Shown here one piece after another: positions 53,348 to 64,000 of a stretch of 64,000 nt of DNA; the stretch's first letter is position 1, and each line of letters starts with the position of its first letter. The notes under the pieces are model-generated. The model was not told the DNA's origin. It ran no database searches and was given only the letters and a program-made list of their open reading frames with translations. A program made the position numbers and the translations under genes. The stretch spans positions 1 through 64,000 of the forward strand of contig QJNS01000155.1 in NCBI GenBank assembly GCA_004154925.1, read 5' to 3'. Source of the DNA: Monosporascus cannonballus (Eukaryota > Ascomycota > Sordariomycetes > Xylariales).

Positions 53348-56300
53348 GCCGTCACATTAATAAGGTTTTTGGCGGGTTTCTAGGTATTTTCGGAATTCGG
53401 ATACTTTTTTTATTTCATTAAGTATTAAATAAATCCGTTTTTTATATATATCGAATATGTTTTTATTTCGTAACTTATTTTATCTTTTATCTTTGTATTA
53501 TTTTATGCTGTATATATTTTCATCGTATTTGTTATTAACTTAAGTAAAAATACGTAAAAACGTAAATGGAATATAATGTTTAATAAGAATTTTAATTAGT
53601 AAATACTTTTTAAAATATTTTTTAATATTTTTATATAGATTAATATATATAAAATCGAATATTTGGCGTAATCCTTTTATGTAAATAATTTTTATAAAAA
53701 ATAAATTATTTTTCCCCTTTCGAAAATTAATTCTTCTACCCGTTTTTCGTTACAATATTTGTTTATTTAATTTTATACGAATTTTAATTTTGGTTTTATT
53801 TTTAGTATAATTATTTTAATTATTTTAACGTAAAGATTATTTTAGTATTAATAGATTTATTATTTCGTATTTCTTTATGAATTTTCGAAATAAAACTAAA
53901 ATTAATATTCGTAAGTATTATCTTCATATTTTTATAATAATTAATATTATAAGTTAATTACGTAATTAGTAATTCTTTATCAAATTATTTTATTCGTAAT
54001 TTAAATACTAGTATATATAAAGGTTTCAATTTTAATTTATTTAATTTATTTATTTACTTACTTATAATTTAAAAGTATTAAATAATTTATAATTTAAACT
54101 GATTTATATTATAAATCAGTAATAAAGTTTAAATACAAACATTAACCCTTTATTTAACATAGTTTTTATCAATAATTAGTATATATTAAATATATAATTT
54201 TAAAAAACTATTTTCTTTATATTCGCATTTTTATAATATAATAAAAATAAAAAACTTTCGTAAAGCGATTTAGGATTACAAAATTATTATCGTAGTATAT
54301 ATTTATAATAAGACTTTTTGATATAAAAATTTAATAGTAAAATAAAATAAAAACTATATTACAAATATTTTATAATTAATATCGGGTATTATTTTTCGTA
54401 TAACTTATATCGTTATATTTCCGTTTTAATACAAATATTATATTATTAATTTTAATTTAAAAATTTATTAAATTTATTATAACCATTTCAGTTTTATAAA
54501 CTTCTAGATATTTATATAGTTAATATTTGTATATTTTTCGTATCAAAGTTTTCTCGTATTTTTCGAGAACTTATGTATTATTTATTCTTTTATTTTTTTA
54601 AAAAAAACCTATCGTTATATTATTAAAGTTTTTAATATATATTAAAAGAGATTTCTCCAATTCTCGTAATTTATTATAAGTGTAAGTATTTTTATAATAA
54701 TATTAAAAATTATATAACTAACTTTAACTAATTGTGTTTCGAAATCCAGTTATTTTTTTTAAATATTAATATTGCCGTTTTTTGAATCTTTTTTTTATAA
54801 ATAATAACAAAATCATAGTTCGCCAATATTTTCGCATATTTTAATTATCGTTCTATAAACTTTTTGATTGTATTAAATCCGGTAAAATCTTAATACTGGG
54901 TATAAACTTGAATCTAATATAAGTTTCCTTTTAAAAAATGTCTAAAATTTCGAAATACTATAATAATGGCCATAAACCTCTTATTAAAAATACTATAATT
55001 AAGTTAGACTTTATTAGATTATACAAAAAGAAATAATGAGGTATAATTTGACTTAATTATTTTAGTACTCGATTATTACATTTAATATATAATTTAAAAT
55101 ATTGAGTTTTAATTTAATAAAACGAATTAAATTGTATATAATTAGTATCAATTCGTTAGCAATTATATCTTTAATTTTTAAAAGGTTATTTTGATTTTAA
55201 ATATTTATTTAAATTTTTTCTTTATAAAGATAATTAAAGAAACAATTATCTTATTAAAATCCTTAGTAGATTTCCTGTAACATTTAATAAATTTATAAAA
55301 TACTTATACCTGTTTAGGCATTATTAATATTTATTATTTTGTAATTATAACGATTTTATAAAGTTTATTTGAACGTATTTTGAAATACTAACATATTTTA
55401 AATATTTTAATATTTAAATATAAAATTAACTTTTTTAAAATAATAAGTAGCTTGATATCTTGTAAAACTTAAAAAACTGTATAAATATATTTTGTATAAG
55501 TTTTTTTCGTTTTCGAATAAAGAGAAATATTTTCAAAATAACAAATATTAAATATATCAAAATATTTACCTAATATATTATTAATTATTTGCAGAAAAAT
55601 TACGAATACATTCGTAAATTCTATTAATATAACTAAATGTTTAAATAATCTGTATTCTGTTTTAAATATTATTTTCTATATATATTATTTTTCAACTTTG
55701 ATAAAATTTTATTTATTTTTATAATCGAATATTATAAATTATTTATTTCCATAAAATCGATTTGTTATCTTTATAAACAAATATAATAAGATGTGGTATT
55801 AATAATAGTTTCGTTTAATTATCGATAATTAATTACAAATCGTAGTTTTTAATTTTGTTTAAGTACGAAACAATAAGATATCTTACTAGTAACTTCGAAT
55901 GTTAAAATTATTTTTTTTGTCACTGATTTTTTAGATATGCTTTAAAAACACGTAATTCGTTTCCGTTTAGATTATAAATATGCCAGAATTTCGTCGAAAA
56001 AACCTTTTTAAAAATTATTTCATAATTTTATTTGTTATATTTCGATATTTTCGCATCGAATTCCTTTTTAATAACTTATTTATATTTATAACATTATAAT
56101 AATATACTAGTTTAGATTTTTGATGTTTAAGGCTGTTATTTTAGATTATTATTTAATTACTTTAATTTCGCTTTAATAATACTAATAATATGTTATATAA
56201 TTCTTTAATACTTATTTTTCTTTATATTTTATTTCTTTAAATAATAAGGTTTTTATTATGTCCTTTTACTTATATTTGTCGTTATATTCGATCGAATATT

Positions 56301-59128
56301 AAAATTATATATTTTTTATTAATAAAAAATAAGACCAACTTTATTTAACCAATTTTTTCATTAATTAAAATTTTGGTTAAGGTTTTTATAATAAAACTAA
56401 ATTTATATTGTAATTTCTATATAAATCAATATCGAAATTAAATATCTAATAGTATTTTTAAATAGAAATCTCGAAATAATTAATTTTACGTGTGATTTTT
56501 CTATTATTGTAAACGAATTTCTAAATTTCAGTATTTGTAATTATATAAAGTTTGAACTCCTATTTCTAGAATAACCTAAATTTATTAACCATATTCGATA
56601 TAATATAATTTCCCTCTACAATTTCGTAATTTATTATTACGATATATTAATATGTTTTAATGCATATATCTAAAGTAATAACGTTATTAACGGCTTTTAT
56701 CGTCGCGTTTAGAGCTCTTTTTAGGAATTTCTCTTTATTTTTCGAATTTTCGTTATTTTTTAACTTTTTCGAATTTGTTAAATTTTATTTACATTTTTAT
56801 ATATAACGCGTTAAGCTGTTATATCTATCGTTATTACCGGCGTATTATTTTTTTAAATCGTATTAATTTTTTTATTTTTATAACACTATTTTTCCTTATT
56901 AAATAAATTATTGTTCTATATTTTCAACCGTATTTTATACCGCGTTATTTTAATTATCCTTTTACAATTCATTTATAAATCATCGTATTTTTTAATAATT
57001 CTTTTTATTTAGATTTGTAATAAATATGGATTAAAAATAAAAATCTATAATAACTTTTTAATAATACTTTTTTACTATATGCTGTATTTACTTTTTTTCG
57101 TTTAATAATTATATTATTCGTAATAGTAGAAAGGGTCTTTCCTGTCAGTATTATTTTCTTTCGAATCAGCTTTTGGCTTCGACTAACTGTTAAATATTAT
57201 CTTTTGAAACTATAGATTAGAAATTCCGATATTATTATTTGTTATTTTTGTAATTTCTAATTTGTTTTTTTAAAAATATCGAATCTCTTATAATTTATAC
57301 AGATAGGCTTTGCTGTAAATTTACCGTTTCGACTTTTTATAATTAGAACATTTTCGTTATCGGCAATATATGGCATATTTTTGTCGTATCGAAAGGGTTT
57401 TAGGACATATATTTTTCATTTCTTTCTAGCACTTTTTTAATTATTTTCTGAAGGTATTTTATTATTTTTTGAATATTTTCTGAAGTAGTTTTTTTTGGAC
57501 TTTTTATATCTCTTATTAAACTTTGCGCCATAATAGGCCTAATATGTATTTCACTCGAAATATTTTAATAAATGTATTTTTATTTTTTTAGATGTTTTTT
57601 AGATTATTTTTCGAGTACGGAATTTTAATTGTCTTAAAATGGTTTTTTAAGTATTTTATATTATGTTACTTTATACCTTTTTTTATTATAAATAAACTGT
57701 TTAATCCGGTTTTAATTATTTTTTGCGTTATTTTAAGTTTTATAAATCTCGGTTCTATATCGTAAGAAATATTATTACGTCGAGAAATACTGATATTAGC
57801 TGTATATTAAAATTTGTTATCATTTTTTTGTTACTTTTAATACGCTAAGCATATTGCCGGTCGTTAATTTTAATCGCTATAACAATATAATCCAATAAAT
57901 AATCGCATCGGTTAAATTTAAAACAAATCGTATTTTTTAAAAATTATCGAAAAACTTAATTATTAATATTTTTGGTCCTGAATTTAATTTAAATACTAGT
58001 TAAATAAACGTACTGCTATAATTATATATTAATCTTTTTTGTCGTAATTATTAAATTTATATTTTAGTTTTTATTTTTTTCAGTTAATATTTCGAAAACT
58101 TTTCTTAATACTTCTTCGAATTATTTGTAATGGTTATAAATTCGTATTATTTTCGAGTTTTATTTTTAAATTAATAAAATAATATTTTCCTTTATAGCAG
58201 GTTTAAATTACGTAACTATATTTCCGGTAAACCGTTTAATCGCAAATTCGATTTATATAATAGGCGTAATAAATCGAATAAAAAGTACCTAAAATAAGAT
58301 CGACATTAAATTAAGAACATTTATAATTTAATTAAAATTCTGCTAAAAAAGTTCTAGCTTAAGAAATATAAGGACCTTTTTTAGTTCTTTCGTAAAATTT
58401 AGCTAAATAACTTAATTCGTTCGAAAAAGCTTTTTAATATTAAAAACGATTTTTTAAAGCTTTTTATAAGCGGCTTAAAAAATATCGTAAAATTATTTTT
58501 ATTTTTTTAAACTAAATAATACGTTCGTTTATAACATCCAAGCGTTAAAAAACTTCTTTTCGAAAAAGGTGAAATTGCTTTTTTTTCGGGTTTCATTTTA
58601 ATATCCGAGTTATTATAAACCTAGTACGTAATTTATTCCAGTTACTTATTAATAAATATAATGTCAACGATATTGCTTAAAATTTAACGGTATTATTAAA
58701 TAAAAGCTTATAAGGTATAACGGTTAAGTAATTTAACCAATTATTAAATCTAAATTATACGAGTTTATATTAATAGAAATATTGTAAAAATTTAAGTAAT
58801 AAAATAATAACGTACTACATCTCGTAATATCAAAAGTGTTTTAAGTAATAAAGTTATATTACAAACTAAAGTTATTTAAATTATGGAAATAATAAACGTA
58901 TATATTTTCTTATGGATTTCGTTAGATTCTCTATATTATTTCGAATTCATATTGAATAACTGCATGAATCCCGTTAGATCCCTTGGATCACTTCGGATCC
59001 ATACTGGATAACTGCATAGATCCCATTAGATCCCTTAAATCATTTCGGATCCATGTCACGTGGTCTTGACCCACTTGGGTCCCGTTTTGGTCATTTCGCG
59101 ACCGTTTCTGAGACCCCCTCCTGGTTGG
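53348..59128 (-). mobile_element. Element IV: minus-strand gypsy copy with 5' LTR
   Basis: Internal minus-strand sequence runs from the element end motif near 53,350 through the reverse transcriptase region (badly decayed box FNICYFENISLY at about 55,518-55,553) to gag-like sequence near 58,640. Its 5' LTR starts at about 58,712 with the shared 170-base block and continues with a 52-bp tandem repeat. The 3' LTR is missing; element II's LTR abuts at 53,347. Confidence 0.7.
58915..59062. repeat. 52-bp tandem repeat in the LTR of element IV
   Basis: Three units begin at 58,915, 58,967 and 59,019 (the last partial), each carrying ATCCC-TTAGATCC, TTCGGATCCAT and GGATAACTGCAT-like segments. Unit 1 is heavily C-to-T changed; units 2 and 3 are nearly normal in composition. 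Confidence 0.85.
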
Positions 59129-59505
59129 TGTTATGACCCAACATCCTTGGCACAGCCAGAAACAGTCAAGACAAGTGGAGAACCAGAACAATGGTCACGT
59201 GACAGGATCAATGGGATCTTGCGAGATCCACGAGAATCAGGATCATTGGGATCTTGCGAGATTACAATGATCCAGCAAAAATTACGTAGTCACAGTCAAG
59301 TGTATAGATACACTCGTTCCCATAGTTTAGATAGCTTCAGCTTACAATACAACTTCGTTACCCAAGACACCCTTGGTATTACGAAACGTGACACGTTATT
59401 GTATCTATTGCTCAGACTCCCACGATACTCCTGCCAACATAAACCCGTACGACTTAGGTTTAATAGTTGGTTAAACCGCCTAGCCATCACAGTTGGGTCA
59501 TAACA
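59129..59505 (-). mobile_element. Solo LTR, almost free of RIP-type mutation
   Basis: Starts TGTTATGACCCAAC and ends GTTGGGTCATAACA, a perfect 14-bp terminal inverted pair with canonical TG...CA ends. Its inner ~170 bases match the shared block of all other LTRs in the island in inverted orientation. Length 377 bp. No partner LTR or internal sequence in normal-composition form exists in the window. The 5-base flanks (GTTGG and TTTCT) do not match, so the insertion site has been disturbed or this is one end of a rearranged element. Confidence 0.85.
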
Positions 59506-59649
59506 TTTCTAGCCTTTTAATGTGGGTATATTTGCCACTTTGAAGCAAAGGTTCCGTTATTGGTTCCGGGAACGTTGTTACGGGCGAGCTTCCGAGGTTA
59601 TTGATAAAATCGATTTCCTTTTAGCGTTTTCGTAAACGTAAAAAAAGGT

Positions 59650-60232
59650 TATAATAATTTCGAAATATATCATAAATGGTTAAAAAGCGACAGGTTTGTA
59701 TTTTATTAACAAGGCGAAAATATTAAACAATAAGTATGTTAGGGCAGGGGGGACGAAAGGGAATATACCGGCCCGAAGATCGATTCGTGCCTTAGAACGC
59801 CTTAACTTCCTAGCCCAGATGGCTGCTTTGGGTGTTAAAACGCCTAAATTATCTAGGGAATTAGCCCAGTTCGAAAAATCCCTGGTAAAAATTAATTTAA
59901 TGTACGGGAATCCTACAGTACGTTTTTCGTTTCGCAAGTTCGTTAAGGCCCTTAATGATAAAATTACTAAGCTTATAGTTGCCGAAAGTCGTAATAATTA
60001 ATTAACTGCAGCCGTCAAAAAAGCGAAGCCCAAAATACGCAGGAAGGTGCAGCCCGAGCCAAATAAGGATTTCGTAAAAATGATCTCGGTTAAGAATGTA
60101 AAGGTAGGGCTGAAGGCCTTTGCGAAGGGACGTTCCACCGTTATTCGGCAGAATCAGTAATAAAACGAGCCTCCCGAAGGCGAAGAAGATAACGAGGTGG
60201 AAGCGGATTACATCATTATACGCTTTACTTAG
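59650..60232 (+). pseudogene. Decayed ORF, possibly the C-terminal tail of a pogo/Fot1-type DDE transposase
   Basis: An open frame of 101 codons (59,696-60,001) continues in the same frame past stops at 59,999, 60,158 and 60,161 to about 60,230. The pattern (TPKLSRELAQFEKSL..., a hydrophobic F.KAL helix, an LIVAES segment, then a Lys/Arg-rich KKAKPKIRRKVQPEPN stretch) resembles the tail found after the DDE domain in fungal pogo/Fot1 transposases. The catalytic domain itself is not visible upstream. TAA stops in place of likely CAA codons fit RIP. Tentative. Confidence 0.35.
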
Positions 60233-60580
60233 TATGGAATCAATTGATTAAGTGGTTATTGAGATATTGTTATTTGTATGGAAAGGTTGTTGTGGCGATG
60301 GCTTCAAAAATGGGTGGCGCGTTGAGGGGATGGGGCGTTGGTGGGGGGGGTCGCCTTACTGCCTGAATCGGGCGATTTGCGCGTCTTTTCAGAGATAGGG
60401 TAGCTAGCTGGGCGGGATTTGCCGTACGCGGTATAGCACATGATATCTCATATGACTTCCCTGGAGACACACAAGTGCCTATAGGCGCCGGCTGAGTCAC
60501 AAACAGTGATTGCCATTCTTATCGATACTCAATCCCCAAGAATGTGCAAATTGGTCTCTATCCTTACTTAATCAACAAAA

Positions 60581-62790
60581 ATGGAAGTAGTACAAGTCGA
60601 GTACGTGGTCGTAGGAACCGGGTTGCCTTTCACGCACCTATCTGTGCCGCCGAAAGACGTGTATTGACAATCGCCATTGCCACAGGCTGGACTGGTCTTA
60701 TTTGCGCCCAGACCTATCTCGAGTTAAAACTCTGAGGTGAACGTGATTCTCATTGACAATGAGCCATTTATTGGCGGCTCATGGAGGATAGAGAGAATTT
60801 ATCCTAATATGTGAGCCCAGGTCAAATATAGCCAATTCGAGTACTTCTTTTTCCCCATGCGCCGCAAAGGCATCAGAGACGATGGATACGTTTCAGGCGA
60901 TACCACCAACAAATATATGATTGACTTTGCCAAGGCCTACGACCTAGTCAGAAGATCACGTTTATTTATTACCGTCAGCGAAATCGCCCGCTTACCTGGT
61001 CATAGATGGAGACTGGAATTCGAGTGTGGCAAGCCCGCCATGGAGCGCGAGCAGCTTATCTACGTCTCGGAGCTAACTTCGCATGCCGTCGCTCCCTTAT
61101 GGCCAACGTCAAACTACGATGTGCCCATGATCCACCTTTCTTAGAAGCAGGAACGCACCTGGACGCCCTGGACAAAAGTCCAGAGCGTTATGGTGGTCGG
61201 GGGAGCCTAAGTCGGCGTTCGGCATGGTATTCCTCCTGCTTAAGGCCGGGAAGAAAGTCGACTGGCTGATCCGGAAGGGCGGATCCGGAACCGTTGCCTT
61301 GATGCTACTCACTATCTTCTGCCTAGTAAATACGATCGATGTTATCGCCACTAGATTTTTCGCCCTTTTTGGTGCGAGCATTATGGCTACGAAAGGTTTC
61401 GGCTACAAATTCGCACACTTGACAAACCTGGGGAGGGTGTGTCACAAGGCGTTCTAGAGAACGACCAACTGGATTGCCGAGATTTGGCAGTTAAGCTGGT
61501 CGGAAGACAAGGTTGCCTACAAAGTGGGATGTGATAATTGTCTGACTAGATTCGGGGTCTAAGTAGTGGTGGTTAGGACCTCGGGAAGAAGCTCTTTATA
61601 TAGCGTGTGGGCTCCCGGAATAAGGTTGTTCCGGGACGCTTACATGGCTCCCAGGTTGGAGCATTGATGACTAACAGAGCTACCCCTATTCTGCAACACG
61701 AGACGCACGCGGACTACACGAGGTCGCCCAAAGGGCACAAGCTAAGACCTCTAGCGCATGGGAAACAGTATGTTTAGCCATTCCCATCGTTCTCCGCCGG
61801 CCGCAACTAACACGAATGACAGAATCTTCTGGGCCAACGCTGGTCTTGGGTGCGGCAGCGTGCCGAACTTCTGGAATGTGTTCCACGCTGGAGACCGTAC
61901 CGTGCACAGGAACGAGCCCGAGCCCATGACGGACAAAACAGCCAAGCTGCAGAATGGCACCGAGCTGAAGCCCGACTACATGATCCTGTGCACCGGATTC
62001 GATAAGAATTACGAGCCGTTCGGCGACGGCCTGCAGCGCGATCTCGGCCTGAAGTACGACCCTACCGACGGGATAAGTGGGCAAAGCTCGAGGCCAGCGC
62101 GGTTGAAAGGGTGGACAAGTTGCTGCCCGTTCTTCGGTATTCCGGAGTTCGGGTTCGCGGTTTTAAGTCGATTAGTTCTGGGACAGTCGCAGGCAAGAAG
62201 AAGGGAGCTGCTGTACGGGCCCAGCAGGTACTACGGGCCCATGGTCGCGCCCGCGTTCGCGGCTGAGGGTGACAGGTTTATCATATTCCTCGACTTTATG
62301 CATAACATCTATACGCCCTTGGCCGGCGAGGTGCAGGCGTTGTGGGGCGTGGCTTCCTGCTCGGCCTGTACGACGTGCCGTCTCTGGGCGAGATGGAAAG
62401 GAAATAACTCTATGGAATGTATAGACCAGTAAGAGATATCCTACCCAAAGCCGGAACCACTCGTATGGCATCTATAACTTCATCTCAATAAGTTATCATG
62501 GTTTCTGTCGACCGGCGCCTCATTATGTTCTTACAAGGCCGAACGAACCCGCGCGAAGCCAGGCAGCTCCGACTGGACCTTGGAGCTAATTTGCCACACA
62601 ATACATCGACACGCTGCTCGCAGACTTGGGCATCAAGACGTGGCGCAAATCCAGTCTATTCGCAGATACGTTCCTGCCGTACTATCCAAAGCACTACCTG
62701 GGCTTAACTGACGAGTTGCGGCAAGCTCAGCGAGGAAGAAGGCAGGGAACAGGGGACTACCAGCCGCGTCTGGTGCGGGATCACTTGTAG
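60581..62790 (+). pseudogene. Relic flavin-containing monooxygenase (FMO / Baeyer-Villiger-like)
   Basis: Starts ATG at 60,581 with an FAD-binding beta strand and glycine motif (VEYVVVGTG). Then come VILIDNEPFIGGSW (about 60,740-60,785), a TTNKYMIDFAKAYDL segment, and the second Rossmann NADP site (VMVVGG, then KSAFGMVFLLLKAGKKVDW after a frameshift, about 61,188-61,265). TLKPDYMILCTGFD-type sequence (ELKPDYMILCTGFDKNYEPF) lies at about 61,963-62,020, and the C-terminal LGIKTWRKS and PKHYLGLTDEL segments end near 62,790. At least four frameshifts and several stops break it. Order and spacing match an FMO of about 550-600 aa. Such enzymes oxygenate N, S or ketone groups and are common in secondary-metabolite clusters. 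Confidence 0.8.
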
Positions 62791-63690
62791 AGGGGCTGCT
62801 GCTCATCGCTGTCTCTGCACTTTTGTGTACCGTAACGCTCCGACCCTACAATTGAAGGGTCATGACCTGAGTAGAGCTCTCCTAGAGTAATAGAATAGAT
62901 TTTCAAGGTTACTAGCTTGTTAAACTCTCTGTTCATAGCCACTTTGCTGAGGCTGCAAGATTGGCTTAGTAGGTCGTTTACACACAGATGGACCGCCACT
63001 GCGGAGATTTCACAATTCGGAGCCTTCCCTAGAGAAGCGAAGCCATCGCCACGTAGAGACGTTGTAACAGCGAGGAACTGGAGAGTTTTTCAGCAGGAAA
63101 TTCCCGCTCCTCATTTCGCTGTTCCCCTATGGTAATGGTACCATGTTCAATCGACATTGGAGTCCCTGGCCGCCACATCACTCTGGGAATCAGTGGGAAG
63201 GCAGGATGTATTTATTACAATAATTAGAAATTGTCCAAGTTTTCACCCAATAAGACTTTTAATGCTTCCGTAACCTAGTCTACGCTGGTCAATATATGAA
63301 TGACTGACCTAGGCCATAGGGGCACCTTAGCTGCCGTCCACTTATTCCATTTGGCGTGGAATAGGGGGTATCTGTGTTAGTCATCAAGCTCCACAGCACC
63401 CCGGAAAAGCCTTGTTCCGGCGCGCTCACAGTATATAGAGAGCTTCCTAGCTACAGCTCCCTAGAGCTTAATTCTAGTTATACAATTATCACTTCACATA
63501 CTCTATGCAACCTTTTCTCGCGATCAGCCTAACTGTGACACCATTGCAAGCAGATTCGCGCAAATCTAAGTATCCCAAGGCCCAAAGACCTCGTTGTTAT
63601 TGGCTCGAAATCATTTTGGACGGCTGTTACACCAAGCGCGCCTATAGTGACGCGCTTTGGCTCAGGTCTTCTGGACTGGCCTCGCATCCT
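62791..63690. other. Unexplained region after the monooxygenase relic
   Basis: About 900 bases with only short ORFs on both strands (up to 73 codons) and no recognisable motif. Confidence 0.4.
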
Positions 63691-63933
63691 TCACTGGAAT
63701 GCTTTTTTGCGCTTGAACATAGTTAGTAAACGAACAAGGGCAGTGCAAAGATGCGAATACTCACCCCCTAAGAATAGCGAGTCGATAAAGCCGAGGGCAG
63801 AGCCGGCGATCAAAAGGCCGAATGTGTTGCTGATCGCGGCTGTGACTTGCTCTATGACGGCTGGTTGAATATTCGCATCCAACCCCTCTGTCACAGTTAA
63901 GAATTTGACCATATATAACGCTATTGCTAGCAA
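63691..63933 (-). CDS. Unidentified partial ORF with hydrophobic segments
   Basis: An 80-codon minus-strand frame begins with a hydrophobic stretch (MLAIALYMVKFLTV) and has a second one (SNTFGLLIAGSALGFIDSLFLG) that looks like a membrane helix. Immediately after it is a GTGAGT donor, with a TTACTAAC branch-like site and an AG about 60 bases further, so the true exon may end at about 63,767. I do not recognise a family. It may be a piece of a transporter or other membrane protein, or a fragment of a decayed gene. Confidence 0.25.
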   Translation of the reverse strand: MLAIALYMVKFLTVTEGLDANIQPAVIEQVTAAISNTFGLLIAGSALGFIDSLFLGGEYSHLCTALVRLLTMFKRKKAFQ

Positions 63934-64000
63934 TGCAATAGCGGCGTCGCTTTTGCGACACCCTCATAAACAGCGCTGTGTATGCCAGTGGTCAACTGCA

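Noticed and set aside
58915..59062. Regular repeats considered as a possible CRISPR-like array
   Set aside because: Units are contiguous with no spacers and lie inside a eukaryotic LTR.

Overview
This is a stretch of filamentous ascomycete (Pezizomycotina) chromosome, most likely from a Sordariomycete. The evidence is: genes with mostly 50-95 bp GT-AG introns; a fungal STE12 factor carrying both a homeodomain-like STE domain and C2H2 fingers; a BUD4-type anillin; a FACT subunit POB3 without an HMG box; fungal-style PKS and flavin monooxygenase relics; and a 21 kb AT-rich island of Ty3/gypsy retroelements that looks RIP-mutated. The species cannot be named from the sequence.

Layout. (1) 1-12,400: no gene I can support, ordinary base composition, a few microsatellites. 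(2) 13,381-32,829: a compact housekeeping block of six intact genes on strictly alternating strands: STE12 (+), FAF1 (-), HIS6 (+), coronin CRN1 (-), POB3 (+), BUD4 (-). I resolved exon structures by hand; every spliced reading frame closes (STE12 709 aa, HIS6 278, CRN1 604, POB3 575, BUD4 1477, and single-exon FAF1 341). The FAF1/HIS6 divergent promoter holds an unusual G-free array of 11-bp-phased A-tracts. (3) 32,830-37,370: degraded DNA with a truncated, frameshifted highly-reducing-type PKS relic (KS plus the start of AT). (4) 37,374-37,586: a small terminal-inverted-repeat element with matching 7-bp flanks. (5) about 37,617-59,505: the AT-rich retroelement island. It contains one full-length minus-strand element with two LTRs, a plus-strand element broken open around a 5'-truncated minus-strand copy, a further minus-strand copy, and a nearly unmutated solo LTR at the right edge. 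(6) 59,506-64,000: a possible transposase tail, a frameshifted flavin monooxygenase relic, and a small unidentified minus-strand ORF at the end.

The six intact genes are not a pathway. They cover mating/infection MAPK output, ribosome biogenesis, histidine synthesis, actin patches, chromatin assembly and septation. The flanking PKS and monooxygenase relics look like remains of a secondary-metabolite locus that is now separated by about 24 kb, mostly retroelement. The left arm and parts of the right end remain unexplained.
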